Numbered from the stretch's first letter, positions 22,644 to 51,330 are shown. The stretch: 64,000 nt of DNA from Mugil cephalus (GCF_022458985.1 NC_061770.1:2233001-2297000), one strand, 5' to 3'. The notes: generated from the sequence alone by a model not told the origin. Numbers and translations are program-made.

Positions 22644-24560
22644 TACTGTGTGTAGTCTAGTCATTTTATACTGTGACTCATGACAAAGTAGGAGGTTGAC
22701 TTACAATTGTGGAAGGAATATTCCCCCTCAAAATCCCTCCACCTTCTGCTCTGCCAAACTCTTGCAAATCTACTCACCACCAACTCCTTCTGATGCCTCC
22801 ACACAGTTGGTGAATAAAATGTGGGGGAGGAGTGGGCTGAGAAGCAATAAACAGGAGGTTTGCTATGAAAGAAGACAAGCAGACACTCTGAGACAAATAT
22901 ATATGAATATACTTTATGTCCCTAAAAACTGAAAATAAATAATGAATAAAGATATTTGCACCCAACCACCCGGCCAAGAAGAAAAGGCCAATATCTCTGT
23001 TGATGTAAGTTGGGGATGGTTTAACCTTACCAAGTGATGAACAGATGCACTGGCCTGAAGGCTATCCATGCATTTGTAGAAATCAGCCCCCTGAGTGGAA
23101 CAGAGGAACAGTAAGTCAAGTGTGATGAAAGTATAACACATCATGCACACTATATTTATTATTATATACAGTATGTTAAAATGGTTTGTGCATATCAAAC
23201 ACATTGAATCATTATGTTTTTATGTAGCAACTGTTGTAGTTATACATACAGTACTACAAGCAGAAATGGTAGTTTTCTTGGTAGTAGTAGTAATAATCGA
23301 AACAGTAGTAATAGCGGTACTGGTAGCTAAGTGATAGTAGTAACAGTAATCACCCCTGTGTTTTTAAACTGTTTTCATAATCTTGTTTGTTCCTGTTTCA
23401 AGTCCCTTTACTGTCAAATGTTTACATTAGCCCATTTCTCCCCCCTGTAGATTTTAATTAGAGGCCACTACACTCCTTCCCAACTTGGCTGTGCTTCTTC
23501 ACCGGGGGAGGCCGATATGAAGACTAAGAGAGTGTCTGTGTGTTGACAACAGCAGATGTTTTTGAATTCTGCTCCACCAAAGAGGAAGAGGGCAATTTAA
23601 AACCCTCATAATTAATCTAGTAGTTACTATATAAAAATCTACAAGTAATGAAATAATCCTGCATGTCTATTGTATTGTAGGAGAGAGAAGGCTGTGTGGT
23701 TGCTGTCCGTGGTGCTGAAACTGTGTCCACCACTGTTGGGCTGGTGGTAGCAGTGGTATGCAGTGGTAATAGTGCTACTGGTGGTAGCAGGAGTGGTACT
23801 GCTACACGTAGTATTAATAGTGGTAGAAGTGATAGTAGTAGTTTTTGTGGTAGTAGTAGCAGAAGTAGCAACCGAGTGATAGTGATTAGTACTAGTATTA
23901 GTTTCACTGGTAATAGTAGTAGTAGTTACATTAGTGGCAAGTGATACTAAAACGGGGTAGTAGTTACACAAATAGCATAAGTGACAGCAATGTTAGTAGT
24001 AGTACTAGTAATATGAGTACAAGTGCTAGTGGTACTCTTAATCGTTGTAAGATAAGATTCTTGGGTGAATTGAGGCAGGTAATCGCAGGTCCACGGGGTT
24101 TGTACTATACAAAAGTTTCAGTTTTAACATCAATAGTAATCGTTTTTAAAATTCCACTGAGAAGCTTCAGCTCAGATATCATAATACTTTATATGTAGTA
24201 TTATAGCATATTGTTATCACTGTATTACATTAATATTCACCTATTATATTTATTGGTGGTTAGGTTTGACATTATGCAAAACAATGAATTTTAAGGATTT
24301 CCATTCTGGTATCTGACAGTTAATGGAGCAAGTTTTCAGGTCAGATAATTTCTCTCTCTCTTCTCTCTCTGTTTTTTAGTCTCGGACTCACTTTGGGTAT
24401 GAAACATTAAACATGATAATATGAGCACAAACAGCAGTAATTGTTCGCAGAAGGAAAAGCAACACTGTCTGGAAGAGAAATAAGAAAGCTATGTAGCGTT
24501 TTCTTGTGGGTATGCGTGTATTCGAGAGTAAAAGGCTTGAAACCTTTCGAGTAAATGAAG
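22644..24560. other. Intergenic region between otud3 and tmem240
   Basis: No gene is supported. Most of 23256-24045 is a degenerate GTA/GTG-type trinucleotide tract, described separately. A short CT run lies at 24350-24372. Confidence 0.5.
23256..24045 (+). repeat. Degenerate trinucleotide tract rich in GTA/GTG/AGT
   Basis: Two blocks (about 23256-23345 and 23730-24045) consist largely of GTA, GTG, AGT and AGC-type triplets with many substitutions. About 385 bp of ordinary sequence separates them. The period of three keeps frames open on both strands and produces Ser-, Thr- and Leu-rich pseudo-proteins. It looks like an old, diverged (GTA)n microsatellite. Confidence 0.75.
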
Positions 24561-25454
24561 TTTACTCATAATAAAGAGGTTTCTTGTCCGTTCTTGAAGA
24601 TTGGCATCTGCAGGTATCCATAGGCCTGTGCCATGAAGGCAGTTTGCAGTTCTTCCCTCTCACACCGCCCACCACACACACAAGCGCGCATGCACGGGCA
24701 CACGCACTAGAGGTGGGAGTGGGTGCTCGTGTAGCTGCTGGAAGCCAGGATGGGATAATCATGCGTGTCTGGCTCCGGGCGTTGATGCAGCTGCCGTTGC
24801 TGGATACGGACTGGACTCAGGGCGCAGGGTGGGTCTAGTTCCCGACTGGAGCTAGCCTATCTGGACCTCATGTCGATGTTATCAAGCATTCCGAGAACGA
24901 CGAGGGCGATGGGTGTGAGTGGAGTTGGTGCAGCTCTTTGAAACGTCCAGGCGAGAGAAATCAGCCGTTTTCTTGGATGGAGGACAGGATTCACCGGCAT
25001 TAAAGCGCAGACCCGGCTTGGAATAACTTGGCAAAGAGGAGAGAGGATACCGAGGCATCCCTTGGAGGATATCAAGTGGAAGCCCTTCTTTTCGTTTCTT
25101 TACCCCCTTTTTTAACTGGGATAGCGACCGATCACTTTTGCATTGGTAATTAGGAGAAGACTGCCTCTTTGGAGCGAGCGGCAGCCGCATCCGACCCGAC
25201 CAAGCGGTGTTTGTGTGGAGGGGGGTGGATTCTTTGGATGGTGAGGGCGCAGTGAAGGCTGAGAGAGCGGCTTGCCGTGTGTAGGAGGAGACGGAGGGAG
25301 ACCGGGCAGTTTGAAGGGACGGGGAGCCAGGAGCGGCGCGGCGGCTCCATGAGCGGCTCCTGCCGGGACAGAGCGCCCAGAGCCCAGCCGGAGCGTCTCC
25401 ACCGCCGCGGGTAGAATCCCGGGCTACAGGACGGTGGCCAGTTTGGAAGTTTTG
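24561..25454 (+). promoter_or_regulatory. CpG-rich promoter and 5' leader of tmem240
   Basis: GC and CpG content rise sharply here compared with the AT-rich flanks, most strongly at 25150-25430 (gcggcagccgc, gagcggcgcggcggctcc). This is the usual appearance of a CpG-island first exon. The tmem240 ATG follows directly. No open frame here matches a known family. Confidence 0.6.
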
Positions 25455-39321
<13,867 letters not shown>

Positions 39322-39629
39322 CTCTAAAAATAAAAATAAAAAATAATCTAGGCCTTCCCTCTCCGTAAAAATTGTCCCTTCACTCCTTTCCAAAACACCT
39401 CCTTACCAAACTGCCCCAAAGGCCAAATGTTGCCTCAGAGACCCTGAAAAACTGCCCTCCCACTGTTCCATAACATGGCCCCTCTTAAAACCTCCCTGAC
39501 AGGACTTTCTTATGACTAAACCCCAGTCCCTGTCAGCCCTTAAAAAAAACCCAAAATGGAGGAAGATGACAATTATTTGTTGCCACTGAAATCTTGTCTT
39601 ATGTCCATGTCCACCATTGTGGGAGGAAG

Positions 39630-39661
<32 letters not shown>

Positions 39662-40230
39662 CATTTTTAAGGGTGTTTTTTCTGTATAGAGACATTTTCT
39701 GTGTTCATTGTTAAACTTGGCATGCTCTTTTAGACAGGGTAAGATGTGGGCAGCGTATGGAACGGGGCGGCAACACAGGCATCATGATATTTCTTTTTTT
39801 TTCTCTATTGGGTGGGACGGGGACTTTGCTGGCATACGGTGGGGTGAATGACACTGGTGGGTGGGTGGGTTTTTGTGACAGTTAGATTGCTGCTTCTGTA
39901 AATAGTTATAAATACGGGCAAGTGGGATTTAACAGTCTTTAAAAGTGGGGTGTGTGGGGGGATTTTTGTGTGAGTCGTTTATCAATAGAAAACATACTGA
40001 TGGACTGTGTGGGTAAAGATTACTGGAATGGAAACGAGTCTGTTTGAAAACTGGATGTGAAACCATGTGATTTCTGCTAAAACACAGATTAATTAGCTTT
40101 GTTACTTAGTGAATTAACTGAATGTATTAATTTTTCCTGTAAATATGTGAGGGGGAGGGGAGCGAGTCCGGTCGAGGTCGGGGTTCTCTTTGCTATCATT
40201 GTTTAGCCAGCCAACATGAATCAGTTCAGT

Positions 40231-40247
40231 ACACACACACACACACA
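40231..40247 (+). repeat. (AC)n microsatellite
   Basis: Eight to nine AC units in the probable tmem240 3' untranslated region. Confidence 0.9.
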
Positions 40248-40431
40248 TGCGCGTCCATGTTGCCCACACTGCGCCCTGCCGCTCAGTTCAATTTTCTTTA
40301 TCCAATTCCCTCTCACTTATCAGGAGCAACCAGCCTATCAGCAGAGGGAACCCTCACCCAGCACCCCCCTCGCCCCCTCTCTGTCCAGACATTGCTGTTG
40401 TGAGGATGAAATGTCTGTTTTATTAAAAGTG

Positions 40432-40437
40432 CCACTG
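40432..40437 (+). terminator. Candidate tmem240 polyadenylation signal (ATTAAA)
   Basis: An ATTAAA variant 1.1 kb after the stop codon, followed by a TG-rich stretch (gatgtttgattgtgtc). Plausible but not decisive. Confidence 0.35.
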
Positions 40438-41116
40438 AAGCACAACAGTGACCTCTGATGTTTGATTGTGTCATTCCAATCATGTGAACGGGGATGAGAG
40501 CACCTTCTCATAGCGAGAGGTTATTTCAGACGGACTGATTATACAGAGGATCCTGCTGACAACTCCAGTTTGGTTAATTATAATTCAAATAGCAAATGCA
40601 CTGACTAACAACACGTCTGAAAAGACTAACAATGACGATGACACCCAGAAGCAGCCAACACAAGTCTTCCACTGTTATCCAGCAGTATATTATGACACAT
40701 TCTTGAAGGCGCAAGGGGATAAAAGAATATTTTCATTTTGCTTGGATATATGTATATATATTAGGAAACACATGTTCTTCCATTTCTGGACATTGTTCAT
40801 GTTACTAGTGTCACAAAGATTTTGACAATGGCAGTAACTACCAGAGAGAAGACGACAGATAGAATGCAACAGTTCATAAATCCCACCGGTAATCCACTTA
40901 CTCCTGATATGTAAAGTTATTGAATGATAAACATAGTAGAAGAAGAGAAGACGATCAAGGTACAGGCTGCTATACCTGTTTTCATTCATGATTCATGATT
41001 TTATGAAAGATACCAAGTGATCCTTTTGTTGGACTAGATTTACCTTCACAGACTGGCTGGGTTCAGGTTATACTGTCAGTTTATCACTGTCTCTGCCTTA
41101 GTTTGGAGGAAATCTA

Positions 41117-41705
41117 CTAAGCAGTTGTTTCAGTCACCACACTCGATGCATCTTCTGCAGCCTCACTGGTTTTGGCTTCATCTTCCTTGGCAGCAGCCAC
41201 AGTTTCAGGTGGTTTCAAATCTTCTGTAACCACAGAGTCAGCCTCTTTGATATGACTTCTGCTCCCTTGGAAATCTCTGTGGCCTCCTTGGCAGTTCTCA
41301 CTGCAGGTAAAGGATCTTTCACAAGCTCTGTTGCTGCAGCCTTCACGACAATGTCTGCAGCAACCAGTCAAGCCTATTTACCTACCTCTGAGGATGGCTA
41401 TCCTGACTTTGTTTTTTTTTTTGGTCGCCATTCCTGCAGATAAAAGCTGCATCTTCCCTGCAAACCCTTGTCATCGCACGTCCTACCTCTTGAACAATCT
41501 CTGTAGTTCTCACACTAGTTCAGTGGTTGGTTCATCTTCAAGTGCTACATCTCAAGTATAGGTATAGGTAGTATAGGTCCTAGAATCTCTGCTATCAAAT
41601 CAGCTCCAATTTGGAGGATATCATCTGCTTTCTGTATCTTTACCTTTGAGCAAGTGAAGCAGCTCTCTGTGCTCCTTGTGTCAACAATCCTTAGGGAGGA
41701 ATGGG
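41117..41705 (-). pseudogene. Unassigned decayed coding-like sequence beyond the atad3 C-terminus
   Basis: Read on the minus strand directly after the atad3-like end, this stretch looks like former coding DNA. It has helix-type segments in shifting frames (DDILQIGADLIAEILGPILP; DPLPAVRTAKEATEISKG) and an Ala/Glu/Thr-rich end (KPPETVAAAKEDEAKTSEA) closing at a stop at 41117-41119. At least two frameshifts and several stops separate the pieces. I do not recognise the family. It may be a longer fish atad3 tail or the remains of another gene. Confidence 0.4.
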
Positions 41706-41890
41706 CGACCTTGTCAACCCCCCACACCTGCTTCCATCAGCAGCCAGTCAATTTTCTGTGCATGCTGTGCGATGGCATCATAAACTCTTGAGTCAATCAT
41801 TTGCTTCAGTCCAAACGCAACCCTCAGAAAAGTGGATGGAAACCGCTGGAGGATTTTCAACTAACCTGCCAGGCAACACCAAGTTTGGAG

Positions 41891-42787
41891 TCCATACTGC
41901 TGAAATATAGCACAAGAGGCTGTAAGTAGGATTTAACTTCTTTCCTGTGATTGGGAGTATATTTAATGGTGTCAAATAACCAACCCACTTTGCTTGTGTA
42001 CTACTCCTGAGAACTTAAGAACCATTTCATCATAGCAGTAAATCAGCCTCAAACACTACAGTGGTTTCATGGCTGAACACATTATACACACCATTATGCA
42101 ACTCGAGCTAGCGAGGTAGCCTCTTGGGACCAACGCTTTTCTTTGCGGTGGTAAAGCACCTTCCAAGTTGTTATACCGGCTATTACTGAAATACAATATG
42201 GGTACTCATGGTCTCCTTGTTGAAATTGAAGAGCATCAATCTTTCCCTCTCCTAAAAGATGCTGTAAGTTCAATTACCCATCAGGTTGGTAGTTAATGGT
42301 CCAGTCAAACAGCTCTAGCTGTTACTAGCAAGCACATAAACCAGAGGGGAAAATGAAGCAACTTATTCTCAGTCAGTGACCTTTTCAGTCAAGGCGATGA
42401 CCTTTTTATTTCATTTCATTTTTGCCCAACCATGCACAGTGAATAAAGTATGATACCAGCATGTTGCGCTGCCCTCCAGTGCAGGGGAGAAATATACTGA
42501 GCTCAGCTCTGAGGTCCTAAAATTATCTTCTGCGATACAAACATGTTGACCCATGACAATTACATTTTAACAAGCTTCATCTACAAACAGCAGGATGCTG
42601 CAGAGATCTAAGAACATCAAAGATAATTAGCTTAAAATGGACATGTTGTTTAGAGCCTTCAATGTCTTAGAGAGAATAACAGCAGTTTAAAATGTAACAG
42701 CTAATACACATTTTAGTGTCAAATCATTAATATTAATGGAGCAACTTTAGTGCCTTGCCTTCTTTTGCTGGTGTCAGCCGAGTCAAA
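41891..42787. other. Decayed interval inside the atad3 relic
   Basis: AT-leaning DNA. I looked for AAA+ domain exons (GPPGTGKT-like or DEADAF-like) on the minus strand and saw none. Confidence 0.5.
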
Positions 42788-43866
42788 TACAGCAGGTAAA
42801 ATAGGTATTAAGTAAGACATCACAATTTTTCATAGTAAACATATTTCTAAAGGTGCTATTGACATGACATTTTCACCAGGTGTTGGTAACAACCCAAGTA
42901 ATCCATACATAGAAAGAAACCAAAAGAATTAAGTTCAGAAATTAAGTTATGTGTAATAATGTAAAATAATATAGGGAAAAAGTATTGAACACACGCGGAA
43001 AGGGAGGTGGAAAAAGACGTGGAAAGCCAAGACACCAGCTGAAATCTATCAGTGATCAGAAAGTTTGCATTTGGTCAAGCTTGTAAAATACTAGGAGAAC
43101 ATAGTCTGGTCAAATGAGAGCAAAACTGAACACTTTGTATGCCATAGCACACACCATGTTTGTAGGACAAAATGCACTGCACATCACACCAAAAACACCA
43201 TACTAACAGTGAAGTTTGGAGGTGGGAACATCATGGTGTGGGGCTGTTTTTCTGCATATGGTACTGGCAAACTTCATATAAGGATGAATGGAAAAATGTA
43301 CAGAGACATTCTTGAGAAAAATCTGCTGCCGTCTACGTCTATATGATGAAGATGAAACAAGGGTGGACATTTCAGCAAGACAATGAACCCAAACACAGAG
43401 CCAAGGAAACTCTCAACTGGCTTCAGAGAAAGAAAATAAAGCTCCTCGAACGGCCCAGCCAATCACCTGACTTGAATCCGATTGAAAATCTATGGAAAGA
43501 ACTAAAAATCAGCGTTCATAGAAGTGGCCCCAATAACCTTCAAGATTTAAAGACTGTTTGTGTGGAAGAATGGGCCAAAATCACACCTGAGCAATGCATG
43601 TGACTAGTTTCTCCATACAGGAGGCATTTTAAGCTTCATTACCAACAAAGGCTTTTGTACAAAGTATTAAATAAATACCAGTAAGTATGTTCACTACTTT
43701 TTCCATGTGTCATTTCACATTGTTACACATAACTTAATTTCTGAACTTATTTGTTTTGGTTTCTTTCTATGTATGGATTACTTGGGTTGGTACCAACACT
43801 GCACCTTTAGAAATATGTTTACTATGAAAAACTGTGATGTGTTCAATACTTATTTTACCTGCTGTA
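42788..43866 (+). mobile_element. Tc1-like transposon, internally deleted, with long IR/DR ends
   Basis: The ends are long inverted repeats of about 200 bp: tacagcaggtaaaataggta at 42788 and its counterpart ending at 43866. Each arm carries an outer and an inner copy of an aagtattgaacaca-type direct repeat, the IR/DR layout of several fish Tc1 families. TA dinucleotides flank it. The interior keeps the C-terminal two thirds of a DDE transposase ([18 protein letters not shown]; then [10 protein letters not shown]...[11 protein letters not shown]). The N-terminal DNA-binding part is missing, and a stop and frame change lie near 43345. It is therefore non-autonomous. Intact Tc1 elements are about 1.6 kb; this one is 1.08 kb. 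Confidence 0.92.
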
Positions 43867-45039
43867 TCTTGTGCATGGCAGTGACTTCATTGCACCCCAT
43901 GGATGCCCCACCTTTCATAGTGGCATTGACCATCCCATAATGGAAAGCCGGCTTCTAAAGGGCAGTGCTAAGAGATGAATTAATTCAGCTAATATGTAAA
44001 AGATAAATATAGAAAATACACACATTTACAAAATGATTAACAGCACCTTTAATGAGATGTAAGGAATTATTTTGTTTGATATTTAATAATTTATTTTTGC
44101 ACTAAAACAGTAATTGCTGTTTTATATATATTATATTTAAAAAACAAATATATATAGTTTACTGTCCAAAGTTGAAGTTACAAAATTAGAACAAAATTAA
44201 TATATTTTCTTTTTTAATGAAATAACTACTTATAAACAGAGTCAGGGTATTCCATTAGGTCGAAAGGAAACAGTTCTTTTAAATGTCTTCATATGGTTAG
44301 TATATGGCAATACATAGATTTTAGCATTTTACAAAGAACCTTTAATTAAAATTGGCATAAATTATAAAAACATTCTAATTAATGAATTTATTTCTTGAAT
44401 TGTTCCTGTATACTGAAATATTTGTAAATTTTTTACTGAAAGACATATTTTTACAATTAAACAGTGGAGACATGGATTTTTATATTATTGCCATTTAGTA
44501 CAACTGAGACAAAATAAATGTTACCATATGACACAATGCAACAGAGGGATTTTTAATGGTTAAGAGGGTCTTAAGAAGTAAGGAAACAACTGTTTATTTA
44601 TGTAATGTAAAAGTTTGATGTTTTCATCTTCAACTACCACAAAAGTTACAAATTTTACATTCTAAAATCATTTAATCCATTAATTTCCTAGAATTGTTGA
44701 TTCTTTTTATTTCAGATGTTTAAGTCTTTATTAAGGGATGACAAACATCCAAATAATCAAATCATCTTAACGTAAAACATCCACATGTGATGTTCAGTAA
44801 ACAAACGTACAAATTATGATGTAATTGGCCACAGCAGCTAAACTGTTATCACTGAACCTCTCAGACCGGGGAAGGCTTTTCTTGACAAGGCTCACCTACT
44901 CCTGTCAGAATATACTACTGCTGCTTACAACTTTTAAAACAAACTGTACAACACATCACATATAACGACTGCTGCCTCCAGTAAACTTCTGCAGTCCTCC
45001 TGTGGTGAAAGTGTGACAAAGCATGACAAGTCTGACGTG
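43867..45039. other. AT-rich stretch between the Tc1 element and the atad3 exon relics
   Basis: About 1.2 kb, very AT-rich. No gene, exon or recognisable repeat is seen. Confidence 0.5.
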
Positions 45040-45380
45040 GATTTGTCGTGGCTATGAGTTTATCCCAGTTGGAGATGAAGGCCCCCAATCCGTCCCCAAA
45101 CTCTGCTCCTGCTGTCCTACCAGGAACAAAACACAATTATCACACTGACTGTCAGCTACAGTCTCTGCTGCCCTCTGGGATTTTTGTTTGACTGCGGCTT
45201 CTAGCTGAGAAGGGATACAAGAAGATAACTTGCCAGTTACTCCGAGGATTAAGGAAAGCCATTTCTCCCTCACCTCATAGATTCAAGGACAGTTTTATGC
45301 TGAGCAGCTTTCAGGTTGATGTGTTCTCAGATCAGATCTCCTGCTACACCTCCCACATGAGCTTTGGCCTCTGCTTCAAC

Positions 45381-46140
45381 CTGAAACAGGTCTGTCTTAC
45401 TGTTCACTGGTAGCTGAGGAAAAAATTCAAAGCAAACATTAATATGTACTCATACTACATGCCTATAAGCACTCTTGCTTAGAATTTGTCTTATTTTGTT
45501 TTTATTATTATTATTATTATTATTTATTTATTTATTTTATCAGTGAGGCCTAACTTATGATTCAATAACTTCACAACCTTGTTCTGCATGTTTATCTGAG
45601 GACAGGCATGTTTGTTTGGTTAGAGGACATAGCAAATAACATAAGCAAAATAGGCAAAAAATCATTGAATAAAGCTAAATAAAGATTAGAGGAAAAAATC
45701 CTATATTGAGAATAAAGTAGTGAGACAAATGTATCTGAATATAAAAGAATTAATTAATTAAAGAATAGGACAGTAACTTTAAAAATCTATACAGCACAAC
45801 ACTGCAGTGTTTTCCTGTATGGCTATATGTAACTGACCCTCACTGACGCCAATGAGAGTTGTGAAAGAGGCAGTTACATATGCCGCCTTCATGTGCAGTC
45901 GGAAATATATGTTCCATTCACAACCCAGCCAGGGGATTTAGTGTAGCGTCTATAGTGTCTTTATAAAAACGCGACAATTATATTAATATTTATGTTTTAA
46001 ATTATCTCCAGCTGCAAATACAACATACATATATATTATGTGTACAGTGGATATGCTTTCCATTTCTTGGCAGGATAAAAGAGCTGGAATGGTGTACGTG
46101 AAGGCAACAACGATGACGCGTCCTTGCGTTAAACCACGTA
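45381..46140. other. Interval between the atad3 relic and the sdhb promoter
   Basis: Contains a (TTA)n/(TTTA)n run at 45502-45540. Upstream atad3 exons were sought on the minus strand and not found. CpG content rises near 46100 as the sdhb promoter begins. Confidence 0.45.
45502..45540 (+). repeat. (TTA)n/(TTTA)n microsatellite
   Basis: Seven or more TTA units merging into TTTA units. Confidence 0.92.
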
Positions 46141-46150
46141 GGGGCGTGGC
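46141..46150 (+). promoter_or_regulatory. GC box (Sp1/KLF type) upstream of sdhb
   Basis: GGGGCGTGGC lies 82-91 bp before the sdhb ATG in a short CpG-rich stretch. A CRE-like gatgacgcg lies about 30 bp further upstream. Together they look like a TATA-less housekeeping promoter. Confidence 0.5.
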
Positions 46151-46231
46151 TTCGGCGGTAGTTCCTTGAGACAAAAGTGAACCGTGTGGTCTGTGGTGGA
46201 GTTAGTGTCATCAACAAAACGAGAGAAAAAG

Positions 46232-49217
<2,986 letters not shown>

Positions 49218-49606
49218 GCACCTGAAAATAAAACTGACTGGAGGTCTACCGACATTACCTCAAACTAAGTGGAAGAGGAAATGATGGGCCATTTTTTGCC
49301 TTCCTCAGGACTATTTATGATTTGAAAGTATCTGAGGTGTGGGAATATAATTGTATGTACAGTGTGAGGGAAAAAGTCATGAGAGAAGCATACAGGACAT
49401 ATTGAGTGTTACAACATGTTGGACCACAGTTCTGCTATTTGTCTGCATATTGAAATTTGTTGTGAAATTATGTTCATATTTAAATATGTGTAGATCTAAT
49501 TATGGAGGTTTCACACATAAAAAGTAACTATTTGTCGACTGCATTGCAACCTACATTGTAGTAAATATATGTATATAATATACTAAAGGATCTGCTGTGA
49601 TGAGAA

Positions 49607-49612
49607 AATAAA
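49607..49612 (+). terminator. sdhb polyadenylation signal
   Basis: AATAAA 390 bp after the sdhb stop, followed within 25 bp by the T/GT-rich stretch cttttttgttgtgag. This is a classical cleavage context. Confidence 0.75.
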
Positions 49613-50639
49613 CAACAAACCTTTTTTGTTGTGAGATTATTTTGTGTTTTAATTATGAAGTTGTGCATGATGAGAACAAGATTAAATCCTTATAAAAAAA
49701 AAAACACCACGCATACAAAGTGTCACAGCCCATTTTGATTTATCACAGTAGGAAAAGTGTAGAATCGTTAAAGTCATGATATTCTTAGATGTTTTAATAA
49801 AGCAATGTTGTGAATATGTTATCAAAGAGGATTCCAAGGGTCCAGGTCTGTATAGAGGACATTCTCTGAGTGATGACCAGTTGTAGCGAGCAGTGGAGTG
49901 TCCCTTGTTCTTCACATGCAGGTAAACCAGTGAGTCCTGATCTAAGTGGTTAGCTGCTCTGCCTTGTGAATAAGATAAGGCTTACTTGATCAGCAAGTGG
50001 AAAGTAGGTTGTTACCGTGGCCAAGCAAGACAGTGAAACAATATACTGTAAGTTGAATAAAAATAGAACAGGCCAGAGGAAAAAAATAATATCTAAGGCT
50101 ACATATATTAAGGGCACTTAAACTGCTCAAAAAGAAGCAATGCTTTTTAATTAGCTATGAGATGAAAAGAGAAATCACCACTTTTGCAATGAGGATCTTG
50201 AAGTTAACGTCTCTTTACTCCAGCAGTGCACAGGATCTGACACAACAAAAGGTTATGGGAGAGGAGCTCCATGAACAGAAAAATGAAACAGTATTTATAC
50301 ACAATGGTGTTATCTGCAGCACACGTTATGCTGCCAGGCAACATCTTATCTCTCTTCTGGAAGGAGGGAGTAACTTCTTTGAGATGGCACCAAGGCGTCA
50401 GGCCTCTTGCACTCTTGTTGAACTATTCTCTACAGAAACAAGACAAGGCACTTATTCATGCATAAATATAACCTGTTTACTAAATCAAGTTACTAAACCT
50501 AATAATCTTCTATAAGTAATAGAACAACAGGTGAACTAGAGGGGCAACAATGGGCAACAATGAGACGACCCCCAGAACAGGAATGGTTTTAGTGACATTT
50601 TTTCCCTCCTCATTTTTCTCAGATTTATTTATTTTTTTA

Positions 50640-50750
50640 AATATTAGTTTTGCCAGCCCATGTGATAGCCTGGCTGTACCCCAGCTCTTGGGTGATGACA
50701 GTTGTGATATACTCCAGCAACCCCCGCAACCCTAGTTACATGAGACTAGT
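50640..50750 (-). repeat. Teleost interspersed repeat tail, decayed
   Basis: On the minus strand, gttgcgggggttgctggag and the following text are a worn version of the tail seen at 17770-17915. Confidence 0.35.
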
Positions 50751-51164
50751 TTTACATCTGGCTAGGGTCAGTGTCACCACTGGTAACATGACACAATACA
50801 GTCTAACTCCTCCAGGATGGTGCATCAATATGTACCATTGCCAGAAGGTTTTCTGTGTCTCCCAGTACAGTCTGGATGGACATGGAGGAGATTCCAGGAG
50901 ACAGATAGTAACTCTGGGAGAGCAGGACAGGACGGTAGAAGGTCTTCAACCCATTAATAGGACCGGTATCTGCTCCTTTGTAAGAGGTGGAACTCAATGA
51001 GCACTGCCAGAGCTCTACAAAATGCATGAATGTCTCTTACCTAACAACCAGAAACAGACTTCATGAGGGTCCTCTAGAGGTGATGCCCCTCAGTGATACC
51101 TAGTCCAGATCTGGGAGGAGTTACCCCAGGTTGTTGTCAGGCATGCATACAAACCTGTGGGGGT

Positions 51165-51330
51165 CATACAAACTACCAGTGTTCTCAGTCATCCAAGTCA
51201 TAGTAATCCAAAAGGCATTTTTAAAAAAAAGGCAACTGGCCTTAGAGTTTTGAGAAGAAGTTTTGCCGCTCTAAGAGACTGGTGGGAAGTTCCCACTTCA
51301 CCAGTCTCGTCATGTGAAAGCCAATTGAAA
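51165..51330 (+). repeat. Interspersed repeat, copy B (same family as 38770-38915)
   Basis: Shares gttctcagtcatccaagtca and the following text, including a ctaagagactg word, with 38770-38915, with insertions between. Confidence 0.45.

Larger units (their letters stand above)
39322..40450 (+). other. Probable tmem240 3' untranslated region
   Basis: Follows the tmem240 stop. It includes an A-run of about 30 bases (39634-39661), G-rich runs (39836-39870), a CA microsatellite at 40231-40247 and an ATTAAA at 40432-40437 that could serve as the polyadenylation signal. The extent is inferred. Confidence 0.4.
41713..45380 (-). pseudogene. atad3: atad3 pseudogene (relic of mitochondrial AAA+ ATPase gene)
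   Basis: ATAD3 is an inner-membrane AAA+ protein that organises mitochondrial nucleoids and cristae (family knowledge). Three pieces remain in gene order. 45380-45274 corresponds to the coiled-coil exon (VEAEAKA...LKAAQHKTVLESMR, against human VEAEARA...LKAAEHRQTVLESIR), with its acceptor and donor kept but an in-frame TGA. 45116 to about 45040 corresponds to the following exon (TAGAEFGDGLGAFISNWDK). About 41890-41713 corresponds to the C-terminus (LGVAWQ, then TEA, a one-base insertion, then MIDSRVYDAIAQHAQK..WL). No Walker A/B exons were found between, where a Tc1-like element sits. Retained splice sites argue for a dead gene, not a retrocopy. The tail-to-tail position beside tmem240 is as in human. 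Confidence 0.8.

Noticed and set aside
23617-23971. Thr/Leu-rich and Ser/Gly-rich open frames between otud3 and tmem240
   Set aside because: Products of the period-three degenerate repeat; no start context, splice sites or family resemblance.
43343-43603. Free-standing 86-residue gene
   Set aside because: It is the end of a broken Tc1-like transposase inside the element at 42788-43866, not a host gene.
50162-50515. 117-codon open frame between sdhb and atp13a2
   Set aside because: No recognisable domain, composition like the intergenic surroundings, and no splice partners.
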